Shown here: piece by piece, positions 52,700 through 64,000 of the stretch | Numbering within the stretch: position 1 is the stretch's first letter | How the letters are laid out: each line of letters starts with the position of its first letter | DNA from: Vitis vinifera | Taxonomy: Eukaryota; Streptophyta; Magnoliopsida; Vitales; Vitaceae | NCBI RefSeq assembly: GCF_030704535.1 | Contig: NC_081822.1 | Location: 12,641,001-12,705,000, forward strand | DNA: 64,000 nt | Reading direction: 5' to 3' | Position numbers and translations under genes: made by a program | Notes under the pieces: generated by a model | Told to the model about the DNA's origin: nothing | Databases searched by the model: none | Seen by the model: the letters and a program-made list of their open reading frames with translations, nothing else

Positions 52700-54204
52700 T
52701 TTTCTTCAAAATTTTAGTTAAAGCCTCAATTGGCAACCGAGACTTTATTTTTGAACTAAAACCGTAATTACCAATTGAGGCTTTAGTTTTTTTAACTAAA
52801 GTCGCAATTGTCAATTAAGGTTTCATTTTTTAATTGAAGCCTCAATTGGCATCTAAAGCTTCACTTTTTAACTAAAGTCTCAATTGTCAACTAAGACTTC
52901 AATTATTATTATTATTATTATTTTTACTTTAAAATTTAATTAAAAATATATACTTTAATAATAAATTATTTATATTTAAACTTAAGAATCTAGTATTACT
53001 TCAACAAACATAAATTGATAAATAAAATATATTATAAATGAATATTTTATTTATTAATAAATTAATAATTTTAAAATAATAAATTTATATAACATATAAA
53101 TAAGATATAAAATTATATAATTTATTAATTTAAGATATTTAATTTTTTATTTTTTAAGATATTAATTTATTTATATTATGACAAATTTATCTTTATCAAA
53201 ATAATAGTATACTCCTAAGCCGCAGTTCCCAATTGAGGTTTTAGTTAATATTTTTTTTTTTACTTTCAAATTTAATTAAAAACTATTAAATTACAACTTA
53301 TTATTGAAATTAAAATATATACTTTAATAATAAATTATTTATGTTTAAACTTAAAAATCTAGTATTACTTCAATAAACATAAATTGATAAATATAATACA
53401 ATAAATGAATGTTTTATTTATCAATAAATTAATAATGTTAAAATAATAAAATTATATGACATACAAATAAGTTATAAAATTTTATAATTTATTAATTTAA
53501 GATATTTAATTTGTTGTTTTTTAAAATATTAATTTATTTGTATTATGATAAATTAATCTTTATCGAAATCATAGTATACTCTTAAGTTTCCATATATAGA
53601 TTTTTTGACAAAATTAGTTAATGAAATTAATTAGAAAAAGCTTACTACAAAATATAATTTTTAGTAGTTTCATCAAAGTCACAAAATATACCCACTAAAC
53701 ATTTATATGCTAGAAAAATAAAACCATATATAATCTCATATGTCTCCACAAGGAGAGAACCTATGAATAAATTTGACATAATACAAATAAATTAATATCT
53801 TTAAAAAACAATAAATTAAGTATCTTAAATTAATAAATTATAGAATTTTATATTTTATTTATATGCTATATAAATTTATTATTTTATTAATAAATAAAAT
53901 ATTCATTTATAATATCTTCTATCTATCAATTTCTATTTGTTGAAGTAATACTAGATTCTTAATCCTAAATATAAATAATTTATTATTAAAATATATATTT
54001 TTAATTTCAATAATAAATTATAATTTAATAGTTTTTAATTAAATTTTAAATTAAAAAAAAAATAACTTAAGTCTTAGTTGACAATTAAGGTTTTAGTTCA
54101 AAAATGAAATATTAGTTGTTAATTGAAGCTTTTGTTAAAAAATAAAGTCTCAATTGATAACTGTGACTTCAGTTTAAAAATTAAAATCTCAATTAATAAA
54201 TGTG
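52700..54204. repeat. Rearranged AT-rich repeat: three copies of a 300-bp module and 36-bp subrepeats
   Basis: A module marked by AATCTAGTATTACTTCAAYAAACATAAATTGATAAAT is present at 52920-53222 and 53262-53585 (direct) and, reversed, at about 53775-54060. On its outer sides are imperfect subrepeats such as AACTAAAGTCTCAATTGTCAA at 52715-52905 and 54065-54204, continuing at 55056-55110 beyond a solo LTR. The inverted layout suggests a non-autonomous DNA transposon, but I cannot name the superfamily. Confidence 0.6.
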
Positions 54205-55055
54205 TGTGGACCCCGCATTTTCGTGCTCAATGCGTTTCCCACTCGAATGGCGAGCCTAATTTTTATTTGAAAAATTGATTTTTATTGATTAAAAAAATTG
54301 ACTTGGAGACACCACTTATTTTTGTTTTATTTTTAAGAGGGTAAACAAAATAAGAAAGAAAACCCTAGGTGTGACTCCAGGTGTGACTCCTTGTTTTGGA
54401 AAAGGTTGGTCTACAAAAAACCGGATCGGGTTCGGGAGTTTAGTTACTTATCGGGAAGGTACGGTAAAGACCGTAGCACCCCTCTAAGTCCCTAAAGTCG
54501 AGTCTCTACTAATGAGATGAAGCAATCATGACAATGGATGAGGGAATCAACGAATACTCAGAGTGATGATGCACATGTGAGAATCTAAACATGCATATAG
54601 AAAAAAATCAGAAATGGAGTGGATGCGTACCTTGGCAACGATCCTCAATGCGCTGAGGATGCTCCTTTTCTTCCCTCTGTTTTCTTTTAATTTCTCTCTG
54701 GTTTTCCTCTGTGCTCTGCCCTCTTCCTTCTCCAGCTCCAGCCTCTCTAGCTTGCTGCTCCTAGCTCTTCCTTGTAGCAGCTTCCCCCCTCTTGCTTGCA
54801 GCCCAAGCTTTTCTTTCTTGCTCCAAAAAAATCTCCCAACGGCCAGCAAAGAGAGACCAAGCAGCTGGCCACCTCGCTCCTCTAACCGTCTGCAGCTTTT
54901 TGCAAATTCTTTGGACACGTGTCGACCTATGGTTGGCCATCAAAAACACAATTCTGGTGCCCCAACAACCAACCAGAGATTGACACGTGGCCACCCTAAA
55001 AACCACACCTGTAAAAAATGGCTGCATAAAAGCAAGCCCAGAATGGGGGTTTACA
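54205..55055 (+). mobile_element. Probable solo LTR of an LTR retrotransposon
   Basis: An 851-bp unit starting TGTGGACCCCGC and ending GGGGGTTTACA, inserted in the 36-bp subrepeat array. The flanks are ATGTG (54200-54204) and CTGTG (55056-55060), a near-perfect 5-bp duplication. The subrepeat pattern resumes directly after (GGCTTTAATTCAAAAATAAAG). No internal retrotransposon region is present, as expected after LTR-LTR recombination. Orientation is nominal. Open frames inside are not host genes. Confidence 0.72.
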
Positions 55056-55225
55056 CTGTGGCTTTAATTCAAAAATAAAGCCTCATATGTCAATTACTGC
55101 TTTAATTAAAATTTTAAGAAAATATATATATTTGTATGACATAAGTGTTATGTAACATCAAGAAATCAATTTGAATATAAGTTTAATAAAGTTGAATATA
55201 AGTTTAATAAAGTGGTTACTTCTAA

Positions 55226-55228
<3 letters not shown>

Positions 55229-55264
<36 letters not shown>
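55229..55264. repeat. (AT)n dinucleotide microsatellite
   Basis: About 18 uninterrupted AT units in AT-rich intergenic DNA. Confidence 0.9.
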
Positions 55265-55268
<4 letters not shown>

Positions 55269-57045
55269 TTGTAGACACGGACCATTTTGACCCAAAATTC
55301 TTGTTAAAGATAGACCCAAAAAAGTTCAATCATATTTTTTCTGTCTAAAAGCTGGCACACCTGTGTATATGATGTGAGGATGCTGGGGTGGGCGTCGTGC
55401 CATCCTAAAGCCTCGGCCTATGCGTCAGTCAGCTAGCCTTGTCTAAGTTACCTTTTCAGGCCTCCCTCTTAGAGAGGGTGCAGGCCTAATGTCATATGCC
55501 CTTTCATGCCTTTGTTTTAGAGAAGGTGCAAGCCTAATGATATAGGTTGCTCTTAGCAAGCGTGTGACACTCCATTGTCCATGGCTTTTTAAGGGAGTAG
55601 TAGTAGGGTGGAAGCATGGGTTTTTTGTTATTGAAAATTGAACATAGAAGCCGTCCAAAAGAAAAAATGGAATGCCCATGAACTAACAAATTTGGAGCCA
55701 GGTGTACTTAATTTTTCCTTATAAATATTACCATTTATTTTTTTTTAAATATTCAAGCAAAATAAAAAAAGCTTAAAACATATTTCCAAATTAAAAAAGC
55801 AAAATCATTTCTTAGGAGACGATTTCTTAAAGAACAAAAAAAAAAAAAAATTCTAAAAAAAAAAAAATACTATATGTTTTCATATATTTTAATAATATTT
55901 TAACTAATAATATATTTAAACAATAAAATTATTATAAATATATGTATTATTAAATTAATTATTTTTATATACTAAAATGAATAATGAATTATTTTTATCA
56001 ATATAAATTTATGTTAAAAATTAATTTATATCAATTAATTATAAAATAAGAAATTAATTTATTTTTTTATATTTTTCATTATTTTTATTAAGAAATCGTT
56101 TTCAAATCATTTCACTTCTTCTTTTCTTTATATTTTTTTTTCTTGCATTTAATCACATGAGCATGAAATTTTATAAGAGGTTTTGTTTTTTATATTTTCA
56201 TTAATTTATTTTTGTTTTTCTCGCATCAAATTTCATCAGTTGGTTTATTTCTAAAACATTGGAACAGACTCTGCCAAATTATCGTAATATTAGTTTTAAC
56301 AATTAAAATGGTTTAAAGGTTTAAGAATGCATTGGGCTTCAAAGGTTGGAAGCCTGTTTGGGCCTAGAATTGGACTTTTGAATTTTTTTTCTCTCAAATT
56401 TTAAGTTTTGGGCCATCTGAACATTTGGGCTTTAGGTTGTAACACCTCATGTGTTGACACCAACACCTAATTAAAACTCTAATCTTAAGTATTAATAATC
56501 ACGTAAAAAAATAAAATATAAAAAAAATATATATTTTTAACAAATAAATAGTGTATGTTGAGTTGTGCAAAACCATTAAGATATTAAATCTTGTTTGATT
56601 CAAAGACATAGCTAGAAAAATAAAAAATAAAAAATGATTACATGAAAAACAACAATGGTTTCATACTAAATTTTATTTAAATTTATGGTAATAACCCGTC
56701 TTTTTGTGTTTTAAATAATTTTTATTGGATTTAAAATTCATTTGATTAGTAAAAAATATCATATGATTATAGGTAAGAAAGAAATTAGTAAAATCAATTA
56801 TGATGAATTTAGAAACGATTCTAAATTACAAGTACCCTTCTTAGCCAAGCAATCTTATATCCATCAAACATTCAATCATATTACATTTGAGTCCTACCCA
56901 ATTAATGCAATTAGAATACAAGATCTACTCATTTAAAACAACTCAATTCATCAATGCCCAAAGACCTAGAAAAAAGTTCTAAAGAGCTTCTTACAAAGGT
57001 ACCCTATGATCCATCTTCTTTTTCTTTTATTTCTACCGTTTTTAG

Positions 57046-57164
57046 AGTGCATTTGATAGTAATTTCAGAAAGTGTTTCTAACTTTTATAATATTTAAAAG
57101 ATAAAAAATTTTAAGTGTTAAAAATGTTAGAAACGCTTTCTAAAATCATTGACAAACAGACTTT
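57046..57164. mobile_element. Small MITE, copy 2 of a two-copy family
   Basis: Left end AGTGCATTTGATAGTAATTT then AGAAAGTGTTTCTAAC; the right end reads, inverted, AGTCTGTTTGTCAATGATTTT then AGAAAGCGTTTCTAAC. Related to 51573-51695. No coding capacity. Confidence 0.65.
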
Positions 57165-58136
57165 TAATCTACTTTATGTATACAATTATGTAAGGATAGA
57201 TTAATTAACTCAAATTTGTTGTGGATATTTGTGTAGATATTAATTAGATTTTATCCATGAATGTCATCTTTATGAAATTAAAGATTCTTGTATATGGGAT
57301 GTGTCTTTTTCAAAGTGGTGGTTCCCCTCCACTTTTAATAATAGAGGAACCAAAAGAAGATGGACCTTTAATAAGCGAGAGGCGGTTCCTCTTCAGATAT
57401 CTGCCTTTTCTTTTTTGTCCTCATCGGATCAATCATTTGGATCCATGGGTAACACAATGGAGGGGATGAGTCTCGTTTCATAAGAATGTTTGTACAAAGG
57501 GGGATGAACTTAAATGGATGATTATAGCCATCAGATCTATAATAAATAGTGGGTGGTCAACCAAAGGGAGGGACAGAAAAATCTTTGTTTATTAGGAAGA
57601 TGAAAGCATGTTTTGCACTGCAGCAGCCCACCCTGTGAAATGTGATAAGGTTGAATTAAAAAATAATTGGAAGTCAATGGCTTCGTTCTAAAGATGGCTT
57701 CCTTTCATTTTCCCTTCTGTCCTAAGAATGTAATTTTTACATTGGGTCATACTAGGTGGACTTGACTATGTTAGGCCGCGACCCAAGATGTCGAGTTGTG
57801 TTAACAAATCAGTCAAAATTAGGTAAATCCGTGCACCATCATCCTTCATTTTTTTTAATCTTGTATTCTCTTCAACACTTTTGAGCTTGGCGTTGTGTGT
57901 TTTTTCCTTATAAAATAATCATTAAGGGAAAGAATTTTCTTGGGATTTGTTCAAATTTCGATGATGTCTTGTAATTTGAAACTTCAAATGGGCATATAAA
58001 GAATATTATTGGTGTGATGGCTTGTGTGGAAAGATGGTATATAGACATGTCACCAGAAAAGAGCCGTGGGAGTTCTACACATACAAGGGGCAGAGGTTAG
58101 AAGATTTCTCATTTCTGTACCTAATTCATAGAGAAA

Positions 58137-61100
58137 ATGTCTATCATTAACAAGGGAAATGCAGAGAAGAGAAAAGAGAAGAAGAGGCAAGTGCTTTATA
58201 GGATAGCCATGAAGAACCCTTATGCAGAAATGCTCAGTTGTGATTTCATTGAAGTTGCCAAGCTGAAACACGGCCTAGTTGCAATCCAAGTTTGCCCAGA
58301 TTCTGGTATTTGTTTCAGTTTTCTGATTTTCTCTGCAAGTTGTCTGTTTTTCGGGAGAGTTGGGCTGAGTTTTGTTAATTTCTCTGCTTTTCAATTAATC
58401 CATCCTTCCAGATCCTGTTTGGAAAGAGATGCCTTCAAATTGTAGAGACGTGTGTAAATCAGAGCAGGTATGTTTCTCCAACTTCGACCATTATACCTCT
58501 GTTGCTAACTTGTCCTTCTAATTCGAGTTATCATACTTGTAATTCAGGTAAATTTTTTAAGTCCAATATGTGAAGCAAATTCAGGAGGAAAGGCTTTGAA
58601 GCGGGTGTCAAAGCATTCTTCCAAACGAGTTCCTGGGACTACTGCTGTTTTATCCATAGCCCGGAAGAAGATTACCTCCAGAAGACGTTTACGCTGTCAT
58701 TCGGCAGGTTTGATTTGTATTGTCATAGTGAATCCCTTTAAATTGTTGAAGCGGATTGCTGAGTTCTGTCAATTATGCAGGTCCTGAATTAGAGTTGAAG
58801 TCAATTCTCTATCCTAAAGAAAATAAAACTGGATTCAGAGATGTTGAAAGAACTAGTAATTCTGAAAGTGCATCGGTTGGTGGTGGGGGTGGAGCCTTGG
58901 AAGATGGCTTTGTCAGCCTTGTCCATGAACACGGGGAAGCTCCTTTGAGCACATCATCTCTTTGCTTAAAAGAGCTGCAAGAATCTACTCCTGGTTGGCC
59001 CCTCCTCCGAACAGCTGTTCCGGTGAGTGAGGAAGCTTTGAGTAAATCAGAAGCAAGAGAATTGTCTGTGGTCCAGTGGGTGATGAGTCTGCCTAACCGG
59101 TCATGCCCTGTAATTATGCGAACTCAGAATGAAGAAAATGATAATTCTATAGTTCATGATGAATGGGAGATCGAAACAACAAGTGTCCAAGTTGTTCAAA
59201 CCTCTGAAGGCAAATCATTATATGGCAATCAGAAAGATGAGAATCTTAGCCTTCAAGCTATTCAAGCTTCTGAAGACAAATCAATGGATGGCAGTGAGAA
59301 CACAGAAAATGAGGATTTTGGCCACGCTAGTGAATACAAGGGGCAAGTTTGCCTGCAACAATCAATGCTAGGTTGGCCTCTTCTCCAGAAAACAGCTTCT
59401 GCAACTCCAGAAGCCTTCAGAGAATCCAAATTAGCTAATAAATTGAGTGTGGTTCAATGGGCAATGAAACTGCCAGATCGAAACCAAATTGGCTTGGGTT
59501 CAAACACAATAGAAAGTACTCCTCTTGAAAGAGAAACCAATGATTCTGAAGTTAATGAAAACAACATTAATTCTCCGGCAGTATCAGCAAAGCTACCCAA
59601 GGAGTTGGATCTTCACAAAACAAACTCATCTGGTTGCAGATGGTTCAGCTATGAGGAGCTAAAGAGGGCAACTTCTCAATTCTCCTCAGGTCCAATAATC
59701 ATTTATCAATTTCTGAGGCACAAGCCTTCTCTAGTTGCCATATAAGTCTTTTTCTTATTCAAGGCATTTGACATAGTCCCATTTCTAAATTATGGTTTTT
59801 TTCAACAGAAAACCTCATAGGAGAGGGAGGTTGCAGCAGTGTATACAAGGGGCATCTTCCCTGCGGCCAGCCAGTGGCAGTAAAGATTTCAAAATCATAC
59901 AAGGAAGCATGGAACAATTTTTCCCAGGAAATCAACATCACCACTTCGTTAAATCACAAGTACATCGCACCCCTCATTGGCATATGTGTTGAAGACAGCC
60001 ATCTTATATCGGTCTATGACTTTGTACCCAAAGGAAGTTTAGAGGAAAACCTACATGGTATCTCCCGTCACATAAAAGAGTTTACAACTACTTAAAAACT
60101 TTTGGGCTGAAGTTATATTTACATGAGTTTTTTCTGCAAGACAGGTGATCGGGTATTGCCATGGGAAGTGAGGTTCAAAGTGGCTGTTGTGGTTGCTGAA
60201 GCCCTGAATTATCTGCATGATGAATGTTCTCCGCCTGTGATTCACAGAGACATAAAATCATCAAACATTCTTCTCTCAGATGACTTTCAACCACAGGTAC
60301 TAACTTTCACATATTTTTGTGTTCAGCAGCAACACTGGGGATATGCACCTTGAAGTTCAAAGTTAAGCGGATTTACAGCTCTTCTGTTTATATTGCAGCT
60401 ATCTGATTTTGGGCTAGCCATAATGGGACCTACAGATTCAACTGAAATATTAGACAGTGATGTAGTAGGGACATTTGGGTATATTTCTCCGGAGTATTTC
60501 ATGCATGGAAGGGTCAGTGATAAAATTGATATATATTCTTTTGGGGTGGTTCTTCTTGAGCTGTTATCTGGAAGAAGGCCAATTAATTCCAAGACCCTCA
60601 CAGAAGAAGCAAGTTTGGTCAAGTGGGTAAGAGAACTTACTTTGCATACATGCTTTCTTAATGTCTAATAGAAAAAATGTTCATTTTTAAAGACTCGATA
60701 CATGGAAGCATAACCAAGGTATGTCTATTTATTTAATCCAGGCAAAACCGATACTGGAGAGCGGGGACCTAGAGGCCTTGGTGGATCCAAATTTGGATGG
60801 GAAATTTGACAGTGTTCAAATGCATAGAGTAGTTCTAGCAGCAACCTCCTGTATCAATGAGTCAGCTGAACTCCGTCCTAAAGGCAGCCAGGTACTAATA
60901 ATCTGATCCTCATTCCTACAGTCCTACTTACCGTAATTGAGAACTTGGCAGGATATGGGAAAGTTTTGGAGGCTTTTGAAAGCTCAGAAGCATCCCCAAT
61001 GTCAAAACTTTTTTAAATTTCTCTATGAATTTGCCCTCTAATCGAACCGAACCAGTGGCATGATGCTATTTATTCAATTGTATTGTCCCTGATTCAGATA

Positions 61101-61310
61101 CTCAAGCTATTACGAGGGGAGAAGGACGGGGAAGAATGGTTCAAGATGCATGTTAAAGAATTGAAGGAGCGAGGGAAGAGGGAGGATGATGAATTTGATC
61201 TGCAACTTATTTCCAAGCCATTGCTTGATGTGGAGGATTATATTACATCACATAATTGTGCAGCAGAACAAAGGAAACATTTTACATTGGAAGAATACTT
61301 GAAAGGATGA
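58137..61310 (+). CDS. Receptor-like cytoplasmic kinase (USP-kinase family), 9 exons, 761 aa
   Basis: Exons: 58137-58305, 58412-58467, 58548-58707, 58781-59689, 59809-60057, 60145-60296, 60399-60626, 60742-60891, 61098-61310; all GT-AG, frame kept. No signal peptide or membrane segment is evident, so it is probably cytoplasmic. Residues 1-130 look like a shortened universal-stress-protein-like domain ([11 protein letters not shown]...[14 protein letters not shown]). The middle holds two copies of a GWPLL...[13 protein letters not shown] block (near 200-226 and 326-352). The kinase domain follows from about 416 ([14 protein letters not shown]): Gly loop [15 protein letters not shown] with Lys457, HRD with Asp550, DFG with Asp568, [10 protein letters not shown]. 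All key residues are present, so it is probably an active RD Ser/Thr kinase. Substrate unknown. The start is the first in-frame ATG; an untranslated or missed upstream exon is possible. Confidence 0.85.
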
Positions 61311-62129
61311 CATGGGAATGACTGCCATCACCGATCTCGTCTCATTCTTTTTAGCCTGGAATGACGTGACCCTGGATGGAGGCAATTTTAGCCAACAAAC
61401 TGGGGAAGCGTAAAAGTGTCTGTTGAGTTGTACTAGTACAGTATTACTGAGGGGATTGATAAATATAAGTGCCCATTGGCAAATAATGATCTTCTGTTTT
61501 TCTTTCTTTCTTTTTTTTTTTCTTTTTTTTTCTTTGGATAAGTTGCCCAATCAACCAAAAGGGCATTTGATTTCTTTCCTATCCTTCTTCTCACCATATT
61601 CGTGGGAATTGGGGCTCAACAGACCCCTTGATAACAAAACCAATTGAACGTAAGTCAGGTGAAACCACCAAAATAATAGTATTTCTTTTGAAGCCGCGTG
61701 GTCAAATGCCTGATTTTTTTTTCTTTTTAAGCTCATGCTCATTAGAATATAACAATAGTGTTTCTATTTTTTACTTTTAAAAGTAAAAATAGTAATGAGA
61801 AATTTTTAGAAATTTACTTTGAAATATTGTATGATTTTTTATATAAAAAAAATAAAAAAATAAAAAAAGCTAATATTTTTAAAGATAAAAAATAAAAAAT
61901 ATATCACTTCTCAAATTGTGAATAAAAAATTTGGAAATAAATGAGAAAATGCCCCGTTAAACGCTCTAATGTCAACTTAGATGTTGCATTGATCACACTG
62001 CAAGTAATCTGGCATAAAACCATAAAGAGGGGTGTACCATGATTCTTTATAAAATCGTCTGCACCGCTGACAAATTTGGAGTCAATGTTATGATTCTTTA
62101 TATACAAGATTTATAAGGTCCGCCAAAAT
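61311..62129. other. Region between convergent 3' ends of the kinase and the Lys/Glu-rich gene
   Basis: 3' UTRs, a T-rich tract at 61497-61534 and AT-rich DNA. No gene or named repeat seen. Confidence 0.5.
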
Positions 62130-63519
62130 TTAAAAAGGGACAGTATAAGGCAATGCATATACATCAGCCTCCGGAAGATACTGTGCGCGAGGCCAGCTTC
62201 CATAACTCAGGTCATAGTTGATAGTTTCATGCCGCTTACTCTCGTGCCTGTCTCCATGTTTTTGAAATAGCCATTCTTGATCATCCAAATCAGTCTGCTC
62301 AGCCTGCAACAGCGGAGGGACCCAGTCCTCTACTAGAGCTTTATACCGAGATTCTGCTCTCTGCTTCTTACTTTTGCTTGACCTTGATCCTTTGCTGGCA
62401 TTGGCATCATTTTGTACAACAATTTCAGGCACCTTGGAGGTTGAACAAAGCAATTGCTGGTCAGGGTTGAGTTTCTGGTCAACAGTACTGGTTCTCATAG
62501 AAAAGATTGGTGGCGCTTCAATAGATTGACCAGATATTTCATACTTTTGTTGGGCAGGTAAATCCACCCTTCCAGAGGTACTGCAGCTCTCCGCTCTCAG
62601 TGATGCCTCAGGCTCTCTCAGATTTGTAAGTGGCATCCATACTGAGCGGTTCTGTTCTTTTCTGAGTAATGTTTCAGGTTCTTTGTGCTTTGATATAGAG
62701 CAGCTCTTCTCTTTGTTGAGTGATGCCTCAGGTTCTTTGTGCTTTAGAAGTGGCAGCTGCATAGAACTGCTCTGTTCCTTGCTGACTGATGCCTCAGGTT
62801 CTTTGCGCTTTAGGAGTGGCAGCCGCATGGAACTGCTGTGTTCCTTGCTGACTGATGCCTCAGGTTCCTTGTGCTTTAGGAGTGGCAGTCGCATGGAACT
62901 GCTCTGTTCCTTGCCGAGTGATGCCTCAGGTCCATAGTCCTTTGGAAGTGGCAGCCGTTCTGAGCAGTTCTGCTCTTTGGTGAGTGATGCCTCCGGTTCT
63001 TTGGGCTTTGGAAGTGGCAGACGTAACCGAATAATGTTCCCTGCTTGATGTTCATAATGATTTAAAAATTATTAAGTGCCCGCTGAGGGTTTAAACTAAC
63101 AGACACAGACAAAGAGAGGGGGAGCCAGAGGAGAAGCAAACAACATACACCTCTAACAAGTGGAAAATCACATACTCACCATGATTACTGCTGCCACTTG
63201 AGAGTGAGGTATCCCTTTTCCTCTTGCGGCTGTTCTGGGTGCTGTCAGATGAATGGCAGGAGTTCTGTGAATAGATAGGCTGTCCATATTCTTCAGTGAG
63301 ATCACTCTTCTCCAACTGCTCAGCTTCATCTTTTCTAATCCTTTGAGACTGCCCCTTCTTGTCATTGAGGTTACCATCACCGATGTCACTGGCTATATCC
63401 TTGCCCTTCTCTTTCTCTTTTTTCTCCCTCTTCTTCTCCTTCTTCTCTTTCTTCTCTCTCTTTCTCTCTTTCCTGTCCTTCTGATGTCTGTCTTCCTTGG
63501 CCTTCTTTTCTCTCTGGAG
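62130..63519 (-). CDS. Unnamed Lys/Glu-rich plant protein, last two exons (partial)
   Basis: Exons 63180-63519 and 62130-63040 (stop at 62132-62130), joined in phase 1; GT at 63179-63178 and AG at 63042-63041. The upstream exon begins LQREKKAKEDRHQ after an AG at 63521-63520. The start of the protein is not visible and should lie to the right of the window. The first part is highly charged (Lys/Glu/Arg runs) and likely nuclear. Then come about seven 20-22-residue repeats on RLPLLKHKEPEASVSKEQSS. The C-terminus has YKALVEDWVPPLLQAEQ, DDQEWLF and LPEADVYALPYTVPF, which I recall as conserved in an uncharacterised plant family with an N-terminal PPPGY-type motif. Function unknown. Confidence 0.75.
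62590..63030 (-). repeat. 66-nt coding tandem repeat (about seven units)
   Basis: The unit encodes RLPLLKHKEPEASVSKEQSSSM. Units in coding order drift from RLPLPKPKEPEASLTKEQ, through three close copies (62740-62940), to degenerate ones (KHKEPETLLRKEQ, LREPEASLRAESC). The close central copies are exactly 66 nt apart, so copy number may vary between alleles. Confidence 0.85.
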
Positions 63520-64000
63520 CTTTAAAGCACCAGAAAGACATTTTAGAATATAGGGCTAGTGTAGACCAAAGAGTGAAGCATGACCAACCTAATGACATGG
63601 ATAATCTGTGCTTGTGATAAATATAATCCCAAAAAGGAAGATAGACTCACATAACACGTCCTAATACAAAGTATCAACTATTCCAAGGTTTTCATATGAT
63701 TACTAAAGCATTCTTGAAAATCAAAAGGATGCCAACCAATAGCTTTTTTGATTTGAAAGGATGAATACACTACCATCACACTTTACTACTCAGCCTAACA
63801 AGAGTTTACCAAATGCCATTTGACAAGAAAATGCCAACTGAAAAATGATTGATTTAATTAGTCTTGAATTTCTAAAACCCCGCATCAATTTTCTTTGGTA
63901 ACAAGCAGGATACAGGCATTTCTATCTTAATTCAACAGCTTTCAAGTCATTCCAGAATATTGCTGGATGGGATACGGATGAAAGATAAAATTAAGCTGCA
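63520..64000. other. Intron of the Lys/Glu-rich gene, running off the window
   Basis: No further coding exon for the minus-strand gene and no repeat family recognised. Confidence 0.45.

Larger units (their letters stand above)
47551..58136. other. AT-rich intergenic region between VPS35 and the kinase gene
   Basis: Upstream of both genes: VPS35 runs left from 47550 and the kinase right from 58137. 47551-47800 is less AT-rich and should hold the VPS35 promoter and leader; 57900-58136 should hold that of the kinase. Between them are MITEs, a rearranged AT-rich repeat with a solo LTR, microsatellites and unassigned DNA. 55330-55700 is an unassigned less AT-rich block. 57250-57600 looks like the decayed coding part of an unidentified element. 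No host gene is supported here. Confidence 0.6.

Noticed and set aside
54547..55078. Frames of 123 and 154 codons in the solo LTR
   Set aside because: They lie wholly inside a repeat with LTR ends and have no domain.
57257..57483. Plus-strand 60-70 codon frames upstream of the kinase gene
   Set aside because: They look like decayed repeat coding sequence; no family could be named and no link to the kinase exons.
62683..62937. Plus-strand frame with SDASGSLCFRSGS repeats
   Set aside because: Antisense shadow of the 66-nt coding repeat of the minus-strand gene, whose frame, splice sites and conserved C-terminus are convincing.
63386..63598. Minus-strand Glu/Arg-rich frame overlapping the Lys/Glu-rich exon
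   Set aside because: It is in another frame of the same purine-rich exon and meets a stop, whereas the KKEKKE frame runs on to the splice site.

Overview
This is plant nuclear DNA. Genes have many short GT-AG introns, intergenic DNA is AT-rich, and LINE, SINE, LTR and MITE-type repeats are abundant. The LINE closely resembles (from memory, not searched) the large LINE family of grapevine, so Vitis or a close relative is the most likely source. I saw no bacterial-type operons, CRISPR arrays or confident tRNA/rRNA genes.

Layout. About 1.5-1.6 kb (minus): first coding exon of RNA polymerase I subunit RPA12; the rest runs off the left edge through a repeat-bearing intron. 5.2-10.7 kb (plus): complete ten-exon ABCB transporter of the ABCB13/ABCB14 type, 1254 aa. 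13.7-18.5 kb (plus): complete seven-exon type I ROP/RAC small GTPase, 197 aa, with a TATA box and an AUG-rich leader. 19.97-47.55 kb (minus): complete 22-exon retromer subunit VPS35, 790 aa, spread over 27.6 kb. 58.1-61.3 kb (plus): nine-exon cytoplasmic receptor-like kinase, 761 aa, with a shortened USP-like N-terminus. 62.1-63.5 kb (minus): 3' two exons of an unnamed Lys/Glu-rich protein with a 66-nt tandem repeat.

I rebuilt all splice structures by hand from reading frame, GT-AG borders and recalled homologues; in the complete genes every junction keeps frame. The genes are ordinary housekeeping or signalling genes and do not form a functional cluster.

The unusual content is the mobile DNA, most of it inside VPS35. 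Intron 10 (14.1 kb) holds a Ty3/Gypsy remnant, a 3-kb nested inverted repeat, a 6.3-kb LINE (ORF1 open, ORF2 broken five times) inserted into an older repeat, and a LINE-type insertion of only six bases plus poly(A) between clear target-site duplications. Introns 4, 14, 15 and 17 hold a truncated LINE, a MITE and two SINEs. The 47.6-58.1 kb intergenic region carries several MITEs, a rearranged AT-rich repeat and a solo LTR inserted in that repeat. I found no convincing new biological system; the best leads are the intronic hairpin-forming array and the fine structure of the insertions.
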